Shown here piece by piece: positions 34,846 to 42,629 of a DNA stretch of 64,000 nucleotides (position 1 is the stretch's first letter; the number at the start of each line of letters is the position of its first letter). A program made the position numbers and the translations under genes. Below the pieces are notes generated by a model. That model saw nothing but the letters and a program-made list of their open reading frames with translations. It was not told the DNA's origin and did no database searches. The DNA comes from JAJEFO01 sp965209045 (lineage in GTDB: Bacteria; Pseudomonadota; Alphaproteobacteria; Rhodobacterales; Rhodobacteraceae), in assembly GCA_965209045.1 (NCBI GenBank), contig CBDBPW010000001.1, positions 1,240,001 through 1,304,000 on the forward strand. The letters run 5' to 3'.

Positions 34846-34912
34846 CGGAGCCCCCAGAACCTACATGGACAGTCTGATGAGGACGCTATACCTATTTTTC
34901 ATTCGTTCCAAA

Positions 34913-34931
34913 AGAAAAAACCACTTTTTCT
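34913..34931 (+). promoter_or_regulatory. AT-rich inverted repeat upstream of the HMGL-family gene
   Basis: AGAAAAA (34913-34919) and TTTTTCT (34925-34931) form a perfect dyad with a 5-base spacer, about 68 bases before the minus-strand start at 34845. It could be an operator or part of the promoter of that gene. Confidence 0.35.
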
Positions 34932-35103
34932 GACGGCAATTCCGAGGCGTTCTCCTGACCAATTGGCCGGATTCCCGAGATTTTGGTGCTGCGGGCAGCT
35001 CTCCGGCGAATTCCGGGACCAAATGGCGGTTCCGGACAGGGCGGTCTTGCCTAGAGTGAGCGACGATGGGCCCGAAAAAACGATAATATTTGCCTTTCCG
35101 GCC

Positions 35104-35121
35104 AAATGATGGCTATCATTT
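35104..35121 (+). promoter_or_regulatory. Palindromic operator overlapping the GntR start region
   Basis: AAATGAT-GGCT-ATCATTT is a perfect 7-bp dyad with a 4-base spacer, ending three bases before the GntR ATG. Its position over the ribosome-binding region suits autorepression; the size and AT-rich half-sites are like those of FCD-type GntR regulators (family knowledge). Confidence 0.6.
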
Positions 35122-35124
35122 CAT

Positions 35125-35787
35125 ATGGACAAGCCCGTTGAAGACGCTGCTTCGCCGCAATCCTCGACCCGGCGCGTCTATCTCACTCTCCGCAACGACA
35201 TCATCGCCGGACGAATTCCGCCGGGCGAACGCTTGAAGATCGACGCGCTCAAGGTCGCGCTCGATACCGGGGCGTCCCCGGTCCGCGAGGCCCTCAGCCT
35301 TCTGACCTCCGATCAGCTTGTGGACCGGCTGGATCAGCGGGGATTTCGAGTGGCTGCGACCAGCCGGGCGCAATTCCAGGAAATCCTGAACTTGCGCTGC
35401 AACCTGGAGGAGCTTGCGCTGCGCGACAGCCTGGCGAATACCGACGCGGCATGGGAAGACGCGTTGGTGCTGGCGCATCATCACATGAACAAGGAAGACC
35501 GGAGCGATGTCGACGCCTTCGAGGCGCATCACAAGCGATTTCACATGGCGCTGCTTGCGGCCTGCAAGTCGCCGATCCTGCTGCGCTTCTGCAGCCAGCT
35601 CTACGACCTGAACGTGCGCTACCGGTACCTGGCCGGTCGTGCGAAATCCTACGCGCGCCGCAACGTCGAGGCAGAGCATCGCGCGATCCTTGACGCGGCG
35701 GTCAGCCGGAGCACCGACAGGGCCTGCGCCAGCCTGATGGACCACTATCGCAAGACGGGCGCGTTCCTCGCAGAGCTGGTCGACTGA
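35125..35787 (+). CDS. GntR-family regulator with FCD domain
   Basis: A 220-residue FadR-subfamily regulator. The N-terminal winged helix-turn-helix reads VYLTLRNDIIAGRIPPGERLKIDALKVALDTGASPVREALSLLTSDQLV (residues about 17-66). The C-terminal FCD domain has the metal/ligand histidines in HHHMNKED, HHKRFHMALLAACKSP and EAEHRAILDAAV. It lies between the HMGL-family gene and the dioxygenase/TRAP operon, is convergent with the latter, and probably senses a pathway intermediate. Confidence 0.92.
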   Translation: MDKPVEDAASPQSSTRRVYLTLRNDIIAGRIPPGERLKIDALKVALDTGASPVREALSLLTSDQLVDRLDQRGFRVAATSRAQFQEILNLRCNLEELALRDSLANTDAAWEDALVLAHHHMNKEDRSDVDAFEAHHKRFHMALLAACKSPILLRFCSQLYDLNVRYRYLAGRAKSYARRNVEAEHRAILDAAVSRSTDRACASLMDHYRKTGAFLAELVD

Positions 35788-35806
35788 CGAAGTCCGTCGA
35801 GGGCTG

Positions 35807-36676
35807 TCAGGCTTCGCGGACCAGCTTGAGATCGAAATCGGCGACCAGGTAGGGCTCGGTCACCTTGCCCGACAGGTCGAAGCCTTCCGGAAACGTGTCT
35901 GCAGGGAGCTCGTCGTACTTCATGACCAGGTCCTCGCGAACGCCGAAGACGGTGTCCTCGTCGAGATAGGGGTCGTCTTCGGGGAATATCTCCGTGACCA
36001 GCTGGCGGTAGCCCTGGGCCGTGACAATGTAGTGCAGATGCGAGGGCCTCCATGGATGCCGGCCGACAGCATTCAGGATGTCGCCGACAGGTCCGTCGCT
36101 GGGCACCGTGTAGCTGACCGGCTTGACGGTGGTGAAGCCGTAGCATCCGTCAGCCCCTGTGGTCTGGACGCCGTGAAAGCTGTACGTTTCCTGTTCGGGA
36201 TCCTGGCTTGAATACAGCCCGTTCGGTGCGGTCTGCCAGATGTCCAGCCTGGCGCCTTCGATCGGTCTGCCGTCCGTGTCGGTTACGCGGCCACGGGCCA
36301 ACAGGACCGGCCCCTCGTAGTGCCGTTTCATGTCGTGGCCGAAGGGGATGTCCGGCGCGCCGGAGATGTGAAACGGCCCAAGCACGCTGGAGGACGTCCC
36401 CTCCGGCACCGAATTGATCATGTCCACGAGCGACGACAGGCCGAGCACGTCCGAGAGCAGCACGAACTCGTGGCGTTCGGCATCGGTGAACTCGGTCATG
36501 CGTTCGAGAAAGTCGATTCCGGTCTGCCATTCGCCGTGCGTGAGGCGCACTTCCTTGGCAAAGGCGTGCAGGTGCTTGGCGAGGCTCGCCATGATCTCGC
36601 GCATGCGAGGGTCCGTGTCCTTGCCGCAGTAGCCTAGGAATACGTCAGTGATGTTGTCCTGTGTGAGCTTTCGCAT
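35807..36676 (-). CDS. Intradiol ring-cleavage dioxygenase (hydroxyquinol/catechol type)
   Basis: A 289-residue Fe(III) dioxygenase. It has an N-terminal dimerisation region followed by the catalytic beta-sandwich: VLGPFHISGAPDIPFG, GARLDIWQTAPNGLYSSQ (first Tyr ligand), DGCYGFTTVKPVSYTVP (second Tyr) and WRPSHLHYIVTAQGY (two His ligands). Such enzymes split catechols or hydroxyquinol between the two hydroxyls to muconate or maleylacetate. The gene is the last of a long operon and follows the TRAP permease by 12 bases. The exact substrate is inferred only by family resemblance. Confidence 0.9.
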   Translation of the reverse strand: MRKLTQDNITDVFLGYCGKDTDPRMREIMASLAKHLHAFAKEVRLTHGEWQTGIDFLERMTEFTDAERHEFVLLSDVLGLSSLVDMINSVPEGTSSSVLGPFHISGAPDIPFGHDMKRHYEGPVLLARGRVTDTDGRPIEGARLDIWQTAPNGLYSSQDPEQETYSFHGVQTTGADGCYGFTTVKPVSYTVPSDGPVGDILNAVGRHPWRPSHLHYIVTAQGYRQLVTEIFPEDDPYLDEDTVFGVREDLVMKYDELPADTFPEGFDLSGKVTEPYLVADFDLKLVREA

Positions 36677-36688
36677 GGAGCGGGCCCC

Positions 36689-37996
36689 CTAGTTCAGTAT
36701 GGCGAGGCTGAGTGTCGGGAAACGGATCAGAAAGATCAACACGATCAACATGACAAAGGCAAAGGGAAGCGCACCGAGGAACACGTCCTTCAGCTTGATG
36801 CGGTCGTCGTCCAGTGTTGCCTTGATGACAAAGCAGGAAATGCCCAGCGGCGGGGTCAGGAGCCCGATTTCGGCGCCTACGACGGTGATGATGCCGAACC
36901 AGACCAGTGAAAGCCCCATTGGCTCAACAAGCGGAAGGAAGAGCGGAACCATGATCAGGATGATCGAGGCGGTGTCCAGAAGGGTTCCTAGGAAGATCAT
37001 CAGTGCCACGTAGATCACCATGATCCAGATGAAGCCGAGCTGGGTTTCGTTCAGGATGTCGCTCAGCTGGTTCGGAAGACCGGCAAGCCCCAGCATCCGG
37101 GAATAGATCGAGGCTGCGGTGATCAGGAACAGGATCGCGGCAGTGATATGGCCAGTTTCCAGCAGCGCCTCCCAGAACCCGCGCAACGTCATTCGGCGGC
37201 GGACAATGGCGATGACAAGCCCCAGCAGGGCGCCTGCGGCCCCGGCCTCCACCGGAGTCAGCCAGCCGGTATAGATGCCGCCCAGGACCACCAGGATCAG
37301 TCCCAGGATCGGCAGCGTGTTCTGGGCGATTTCGCCCCACCCCAGAGGTTCCAGGTCCGTGCCGGACCGGCCGCCGACGAACCCGGGTGTCAGCCGGCCC
37401 ATCGCGAATATCGCGGCGACGTAGGCGATGGCCAGGAGGATGCCGGGCACGACGCCGGCAAGAAACATGTCGCCCACGGACTGCTCGGCCACGAAGGAAT
37501 AGATGATCAGCATCGCCGACGGCGGGATGATCATGCCAAGCACGGACGATCCCGCTACGACGCCGACGGCAAAGCGGGGGTTGTAGTCGTAGTGCAACAT
37601 CTGCGGAACGGAAACCTTCGCAAAGACGGAGGCGCTGGCGATCGACGACCCCGTGACGGCGGCAAAGACGGCGTTCGCGCCCACGGTGGCCATGCCGATC
37701 CCGCCCTTCACCTTTCGGAAGCTGTAGTTCATCACCTTGTAGATGTCCGCGCCCAGTCCCGCCTTGCTGACGACGAGTCCCATGAAGGTGAAGAGCGGCA
37801 CCGTGGCAAACGTGTATTCCATCACGCTGTCGCCCACGGCGATCTTCAGCAGGTTCATCGCCAGCGTGAAGTTGTCCCGCATCAGCCAGATCGAGACGAA
37901 GCTGACGACGCCAAGGGCAATGGGGATGTAGAGGCCCAGATAGACCAGGGCTATGATTGCGAGGACCGAGTAGAGGCCGATTTCGACGGGGCTCAT
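36689..37996 (-). CDS. dctM: TRAP transporter large permease subunit (DctM type)
   Basis: A 435-residue membrane protein with about 12-13 helices. Hallmark motifs are ATVPLFTFMGLVVSKAGLGADIYKVM, GSSIASASVFAKVSVPQMLHYDYN, GSSVLGMIIPPSAMLIIYSFVAEQSVGDMFLAG and the C-terminal ITVVGAEIGLLTPPLGISCFVIK. It forms the ion-coupled channel with the small subunit, whose gene overlaps its start by four bases. Confidence 0.95.
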   Translation of the reverse strand: MSPVEIGLYSVLAIIALVYLGLYIPIALGVVSFVSIWLMRDNFTLAMNLLKIAVGDSVMEYTFATVPLFTFMGLVVSKAGLGADIYKVMNYSFRKVKGGIGMATVGANAVFAAVTGSSIASASVFAKVSVPQMLHYDYNPRFAVGVVAGSSVLGMIIPPSAMLIIYSFVAEQSVGDMFLAGVVPGILLAIAYVAAIFAMGRLTPGFVGGRSGTDLEPLGWGEIAQNTLPILGLILVVLGGIYTGWLTPVEAGAAGALLGLVIAIVRRRMTLRGFWEALLETGHITAAILFLITAASIYSRMLGLAGLPNQLSDILNETQLGFIWIMVIYVALMIFLGTLLDTASIILIMVPLFLPLVEPMGLSLVWFGIITVVGAEIGLLTPPLGISCFVIKATLDDDRIKLKDVFLGALPFAFVMLIVLIFLIRFPTLSLAILN

Positions 37997-38535
37997 GCCG
38001 CGTCTGCCTGGCTGGGCGCGTGCGTGGGCTCGTCACGCGAAGCGCCCACGGCCTTCAAGGCGAAGAGCAGGGCGGCCAGCACTGCGCTGGCGAAGATCGT
38101 CAGCTTGACCGGCCACCACGGCGCGGTGAACACGCCGGGAATGCCGAAAAAGTCGCCCGTCTCCCACATCTTCAGGAATTCCGGGAAGATCGTGATCGCG
38201 ATCAGCGTCATGAAGGTCGCCGAGATCAGGTTGATCGCCCGGCGCAGCCAGAGCGCCAGGCCGGGATGGCGCCCGCCGATGACCGCAAGGAATCCGTCGG
38301 ATCGCGTCAGCCGGTTGACGCGCACGACGTCCGGCAGTTGCAGGAAGACAATCAGGACCATGGAGAACTGCACGACTTCGACAGCGCCGTTGAAAGGTGC
38401 GTTGATCAGGTTGCGCGCAGCCATGTCGTAGTTGACCACCACGACCAGCGCAAGCACGACAAGAGTGCCGACGGCATTCGCGCCGATCGCGATGCCGTCG
38501 GCCAGTCTGCTCAAGGCGGCCAACGCCTGTTTCAT
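37993..38535 (-). CDS. dctQ: TRAP transporter small permease subunit (DctQ type)
   Basis: A 180-residue protein with four predicted helices (IAIGANAVGTLVVLALVVVVNYDM, VVQFSMVLIVFLQLPDVV, LISATFMTLIAITIFPEF, LTIFASAVLAALLFALKAV), the standard DctQ layout. It lies between the binding protein (20 bases upstream) and the large subunit (4-base overlap). Confidence 0.9.
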   Translation of the reverse strand: MKQALAALSRLADGIAIGANAVGTLVVLALVVVVNYDMAARNLINAPFNGAVEVVQFSMVLIVFLQLPDVVRVNRLTRSDGFLAVIGGRHPGLALWLRRAINLISATFMTLIAITIFPEFLKMWETGDFFGIPGVFTAPWWPVKLTIFASAVLAALLFALKAVGASRDEPTHAPSQADAA

Positions 38536-38554
38536 CGCGCCGCCCGCCCGTCGG

Positions 38555-39637
38555 TCAGTTCATCGCGGCGGGGGACCAGTCGCGCACGCCCTCGTATCCA
38601 GCGTCCTTCAGCTTGGCGAGGTATGCGACCAGCATTGCGGTGCCGGGCTCGCCTCTTTCCTCCAGGCCCTTTGCCCATTCGCCGGCGATGTCTGGGATTG
38701 CATTGGCCCAGGCCTCACGCTCTGCCGCATCCATTTCCACGATCGTGCCGCCTGCAGCGACATAGGCGTCGCGGCTTGCGGCGGCACGGTCCATGGCAAT
38801 GCCGGCAACGTGGTCCCGGTAGAGCACCGCCACCTCTTTCAGGACATCCTGAACCTCTCCGGGCAGGCCATCCCAGTAGTCCTTGTTCACGGTGATGGTC
38901 TTGGAGTTCACCGCGCCGATATCTGCGCGCAACATGTACGGCGCGACATCGGCGATCTTGAAGGTCTTTGCGGCCTCGGGCCAGAGCATCGCGTGATCGA
39001 CCAGACCGGTCTGCAGCATGTTGTAGAAATCGGTCAGGCCGCCACGCACACCGGCCGCGCCCTCGATGCCTTCAAGATAACGCAGGTTCATGCCCGCGCC
39101 GGCCACCTTTCCGCCCTCGATGTCGGCCAGGCTGTTGATCGGGTTCTTCGAGAAGAGCTGGTAGGTGTCCAGCACCACGCCCGTCGCCAGGTAGACCTGG
39201 TTCTGTGCCGCGAACTCGTTCTGCATCGTCGGGAATTCCCTGGCGATTTCGTCGACCGCCCTGGCGACCGCGCGCGCATCCGCCGCCACGAACGGCGTCA
39301 CGGCGGAGATCGCCTGGCTCGGCAGCTTTGAGTTATGGAAGATGGTTGTGACGATGCCAATGTCGCCAAGGCCAAGCTGAATGCCTTCCAGCACACCCTT
39401 CGGCTTGACGATCGAGCCGCCGTAGCTTTCCTGCCACTCCATGACGTAGTTGCCAGATTCAGCCAGCCGCTTGTCGACTTCGGGAATGAAGAAGTTGGTG
39501 AACTCCTTCACCCAAAGCGCGCCTGCCGGATATCCGTCGATCACCACCGCCCTGACGTTTTCGGTGGCCATCGCGGGCACGGCAGCGACGGTCAAGGCCA
39601 TGCTCAGGGCTGTGCGTCGTGTCAGTCTTGCAATCAT
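38555..39637 (-). CDS. dctP: TRAP solute-binding protein (DctP type)
   Basis: A 360-residue periplasmic receptor. ATG 39637 follows GGAGA at good spacing and gives the signal peptide RTALSMALTVAAVPAMA; an upstream in-frame ATG at 39667 overlaps the OsmC gene. The conserved carboxylate-binding region is around GGKVAGAGMNLRYLEGIEGA and the ALPGEVQDVLKE-like segment. It delivers an organic acid to the DctQM permease; the operon suggests an aromatic acid or its relative (inference). Confidence 0.92.
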   Translation of the reverse strand: MIARLTRRTALSMALTVAAVPAMATENVRAVVIDGYPAGALWVKEFTNFFIPEVDKRLAESGNYVMEWQESYGGSIVKPKGVLEGIQLGLGDIGIVTTIFHNSKLPSQAISAVTPFVAADARAVARAVDEIAREFPTMQNEFAAQNQVYLATGVVLDTYQLFSKNPINSLADIEGGKVAGAGMNLRYLEGIEGAAGVRGGLTDFYNMLQTGLVDHAMLWPEAAKTFKIADVAPYMLRADIGAVNSKTITVNKDYWDGLPGEVQDVLKEVAVLYRDHVAGIAMDRAAASRDAYVAAGGTIVEMDAAEREAWANAIPDIAGEWAKGLEERGEPGTAMLVAYLAKLKDAGYEGVRDWSPAAMN

Positions 39638-39663
39638 TGTCTTTCTCCATTGAGCGACGCGGC

Positions 39664-40119
39664 TCACGCCTTGCGCCAGTTTACAGTCAGGTCCGTGCCT
39701 GCCTGTTCGTACAGTTTCGAGATCGGGCAGAATTTTTCGGTCTCCGCCGCCACCATGCCCAGTTCCTCCTGGCTCGCGGGTCCGTCAGCGGCCACGATCA
39801 GGCGGATGGCCTTGAAGGGCACGTCGACTTCTTCGATCAGCAACACGCCGCGTCGGTCGAAGTCGACCTCCATCTCGAAGCTCAAATGCCCGATGTCGAT
39901 GCCTAGTTTCTGCGCGCATTTGTGACCGATGACATTTGTGCAGCCGATCAGCGCCGAATAGGCCGTGACGGTGGGTGACGGGCCCTCGTTGGTGCCGCCG
40001 CGGGCCACCGGCTCGTCAATCACGGCCGTCAGGCCTTCGGCCTCTATTTCGCTCCGGGCGTGGCTTGTGCCGCGCGCGGTCAGCTTGATGGTCATTTCAG
40101 TCTTTTGCCGGATCACCAT
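39664..40119 (-). CDS. OsmC-family protein
   Basis: A 151-residue protein with the OsmC fold: EIEAEGLTAVIDEPVARGGTNEGPSPTVTAYSALIGCTNVIGHKCAQKLGI with the family cysteine in GCTN, and a second cysteine in EKFCPISKLYEQ. Members reduce organic hydroperoxides or have unknown thiol roles. ATG 40119 follows GAGGGA and lies 7 bases after the nitroreductase stop; an in-frame ATG at 40149 overlaps it. It may protect the oxygenase step. Confidence 0.9.
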   Translation of the reverse strand: MVIRQKTEMTIKLTARGTSHARSEIEAEGLTAVIDEPVARGGTNEGPSPTVTAYSALIGCTNVIGHKCAQKLGIDIGHLSFEMEVDFDRRGVLLIEEVDVPFKAIRLIVAADGPASQEELGMVAAETEKFCPISKLYEQAGTDLTVNWRKA

Positions 40120-40126
40120 GGTTCCC

Positions 40127-40792
40127 TCACGCAAACGAGCATGCTTCATCGAACGGAAACCGCGGCAGCTTTTGGAACAACGCGGTCTCGTCGGCGTAAC
40201 CGAGGTTGATGAGAAAGTTCGATTTCATCGTCGTGCCGGCGAAGAACTCTTCGTCGACCACTTCGTTCGAGAAGCCCGACATCGCTCCGACATCCAGCCC
40301 CACGGCACGGGCCGCGATCATGAAATAGGCGCCTTGCAGGGTGCCGTTGCGAAATGCGGTGGATTCGATGAACGCCGTCTTGCCCTCGAACATTGGACGG
40401 CGGTCATCCTGCGGAAAGAGAAACGGCAAATGGGTCCAGAACTCGAGATCATGCGCGACGATCGCGGTCACCGGCGCGGTGCGCATCTTGTCAATGTTCG
40501 CTGGCTTCAAGGACTTGGCAAGCCGGTCCTTTCCTTCCGGTGACGTGACGAAGACAAACCGCGCCGGACAGCAATTCGTGCTGGTCGGCCCGGCGGCCGC
40601 AGCCTCGTAGATTGCCTGCAGCAGTTCGCGCGGAACAGGCCGGTCCCGCCATGCATAGTGGTTGCGCGCGCCGCGCAATATCAGGTCGATGCTGTCGTCG
40701 TCCAGCGCAGGCTTGCGCTTGCGCAGTGTGCGGATCGCTTCCTGCGCATCGATCCTCTCGGCTTCAAGCGTTTCGGAAGTGACCGACATCAC
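40127..40792 (-). CDS. RutE/nitroreductase-family oxidoreductase
   Basis: A 221-residue flavoprotein similar to RutE (malonic semialdehyde reductase) and HadB-type nitroreductases: RNHYAWRDRPVPRELLQAIYEAAAAGPTSTNCCPARFVFV (FMN site) and FRNGTLQGAYFMIAARAVGLDVGAMSGF. It can start at GTG 40792 or ATG 40789. It is the first full gene of the operon OsmC-TRAP-dioxygenase. Reduction of a nitroaromatic, quinone or semialdehyde is possible; the substrate is not readable. Confidence 0.88.
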   Translation of the reverse strand: MMSVTSETLEAERIDAQEAIRTLRKRKPALDDDSIDLILRGARNHYAWRDRPVPRELLQAIYEAAAAGPTSTNCCPARFVFVTSPEGKDRLAKSLKPANIDKMRTAPVTAIVAHDLEFWTHLPFLFPQDDRRPMFEGKTAFIESTAFRNGTLQGAYFMIAARAVGLDVGAMSGFSNEVVDEEFFAGTTMKSNFLINLGYADETALFQKLPRFPFDEACSFA

Positions 40793-40863
40793 GACTTGCG
40801 CCCGTACACTGCAGCCAAGTTCGGCACGAAATTGCTTGTGACGTAGGCACTCTCCATCTGCAT
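40789..40863 (-). CDS. 24-residue upstream ORF coupled to the nitroreductase
   Basis: ATG 40863 opens MQMESAYVTSNFVPNLAAVY and the frame ends at TGA 40789, which overlaps the nitroreductase start (GTGATG). No other frame fits between the promoter region and the operon. It may be a leader peptide or the tail of a lost gene; I recognise no family. Confidence 0.35.
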   Translation of the reverse strand: MQMESAYVTSNFVPNLAAVYGRKS

Positions 40864-40972
40864 CAACGAATTCCCCCGTGAGCTACTTCCGTGCACCGCA
40901 CTTTTGCCCACGTTTTTGCCCTTGTCAAATAAAATCGATATTTTAGACTCTAGCGAGACCAAGGAGGTGAAG

Positions 40973-41296
40973 ATGGTTGCCTGGAACGACTACAAGGCAG
41001 TTGCAAAGGACCGTGGCGCACTGGCGCTTGAGCTGTATGTCGTTGAATCCACGCCACAAAAGACGCCCGACGATGTCAAGCAGTGCCTTCCTGCGCATCT
41101 GGAGTACCAGCGCGGCCTCGAACTGCAGGGGAGGCTGGTGCTGGCGGGCCCCTTGTCGGACCGCACCGGTGAATCTATGGAAGGTGCCGGCCTGATCGTC
41201 TATCGGGCCGGAAGGCTGCACGAATCCGGCAGTCGCGGGCAGCGAGAGCCATTCGATGGCAATGGCATGATTAGTCCTTTTATTGCAACAGCTTAA
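40973..41296 (+). pseudogene. YciI-family protein, damaged 3' end
   Basis: The first 80 residues from ATG 40973 match a YciI-like (dimeric ferredoxin-like) family often found with aromatic catabolic genes: MVAWNDYKAVAKDRGALALE, then LPAHLEYQRGLELQGRLVLAGPLSD and GAGLIVYRA. After that (about 41212) the expected ending appears only in a shifted frame (AVAGSESHSMA for an AIAESDPMH-type motif), and the 0-frame drifts into unrelated residues. AGGAGG precedes the start. The gene faces the dioxygenase operon and stands at the left edge of the conjugative element, so element insertion may have damaged it. Confidence 0.65.
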
Positions 41297-41437
41297 TGAC
41301 AATGGCACGGAAACTTTCCGCTTGCAATCCTGTCATGAACGGACGTATGCATCCACGAAGTGGAAACCAGGCGGTGCCTATTTGATTACGGAAATCGGGC
41401 CCGGCAGAGGGTCGAACGACCGGGAAGAGGGGTGCAA

Positions 41438-42628
41438 ATGGCGCGGCAGGACGGAATCAGGATCACCCGGCGCACGGTTGACGCGCTTGGCGTCGAGGCG
41501 GGCGACGCCGTGTTCTGGGACAGGGACCTGCGCGGGTTCGGCGTCCGGGTCCACGCCAGCGGGCGGAAGGCCTACGTTGTCCAGACGCGGGGGCCGTGCG
41601 GAAGGCTGAAGCGGGTCACGCTCGGGCGCGACGGGCGCATGACGGCGGAGGAGGCGCGCAAGTCGGCGGCGCAGGCGCTCGACCGGATCAGGCAGGGCGA
41701 GGCGCCGTTTCCCGAGCCGCCCGCGCCCGAGCCGACCGTGGCCGATCTTGCCGCGCGCTACATCGAGAGGCACGTTCGGGCGAACTGCAAGCCGGCCACG
41801 ATCCGGGCGTTCCGGGGCGCGGTCGAGCATCACATCCTGCCCGCGCTCGGAGGCATGAGGCTCTCGGAGGTGGACCGTTCGCACGTCTCGGACCTGCATG
41901 TCCGGATGCGGGACATGCCGGCGCAGGCGAACCTGACGTTCGCCGTGCTGGCGAAGATGTTCCGCCTTGCCGAGGCCTGGGGCATGACGCCGCCGCGCCC
42001 GAACCCGTGCCGGTCGGTGCGGCGCTATCGCGAGACGAAGCGCGAGCGGTTCCTGTCGCCGGAGGAGTATCGCCGTCTCGGGCGGGTCCTTGCCGAGGCG
42101 GAGGCGGGAAGGCTGTGCCCGCCGTCGGCGGTCGCGGCGATCCGGCTCCTGGCGCTGACCGGATGCCGCAAGAGCGAGATCGTCGCGCTGCGGTGGGACG
42201 ACGTCGACCGCACGTCCGGGGAGATCCGGATCCGCGACGGCAAGACCGGCCCGCGCCGGATCCCGCTTACGCCGGCGGCGGAGCGCGTCCTGGGGGGCAT
42301 CGACAGGGCCGAGGGGAGCCCGTGGGTGATCGCGGGGCAGGACCCGGACATTCACCTCAAGGGCCTGGACCGGATCTGGCGGCGGCTTCGCGCGCGCGCC
42401 GGGCTGGAGGACGTGCGCGTTCACGACCTCCGTCATTCGTACGCCTCGCGGGCCCTGGCGGTCGGGGAGACGCTGCCGACGATCGGGCGCCTTCTTGGCC
42501 ACGGCAAGGTGCGGACGACCGCGAGATACGCCCACCTCCAGCGCGACACCGAGCGGGCGTCGGCGGCGAATGTCGGCGGCAGCATCGGGGCCGACATCCT
42601 GGGCGCGCGAGACGGGGAGGCGGCCTGA
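41438..42628 (+). CDS. Tyrosine-type site-specific integrase, first of tandem pair
   Basis: A 396-residue integrase: an N-terminal arm-binding domain (VFWDRDLRGFGVRVHASGRKAYVVQ, the DUF4102 fold), a SAM-like core-binding domain, and the catalytic domain with R in LTGCRKSEIVALRW, HxxR in VHDLRHSYASRAL, H in LLGHGKVRTTARY and the nucleophile Tyr in that ARYAHL. All catalytic residues are intact. ATG 41438 lies after a GGGGTG sequence. It is followed after one base by a second integrase of the same type, so the two are likely cotranscribed. Confidence 0.93.
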   Translation: MARQDGIRITRRTVDALGVEAGDAVFWDRDLRGFGVRVHASGRKAYVVQTRGPCGRLKRVTLGRDGRMTAEEARKSAAQALDRIRQGEAPFPEPPAPEPTVADLAARYIERHVRANCKPATIRAFRGAVEHHILPALGGMRLSEVDRSHVSDLHVRMRDMPAQANLTFAVLAKMFRLAEAWGMTPPRPNPCRSVRRYRETKRERFLSPEEYRRLGRVLAEAEAGRLCPPSAVAAIRLLALTGCRKSEIVALRWDDVDRTSGEIRIRDGKTGPRRIPLTPAAERVLGGIDRAEGSPWVIAGQDPDIHLKGLDRIWRRLRARAGLEDVRVHDLRHSYASRALAVGETLPTIGRLLGHGKVRTTARYAHLQRDTERASAANVGGSIGADILGARDGEAA

Positions 42629-42629
42629 C

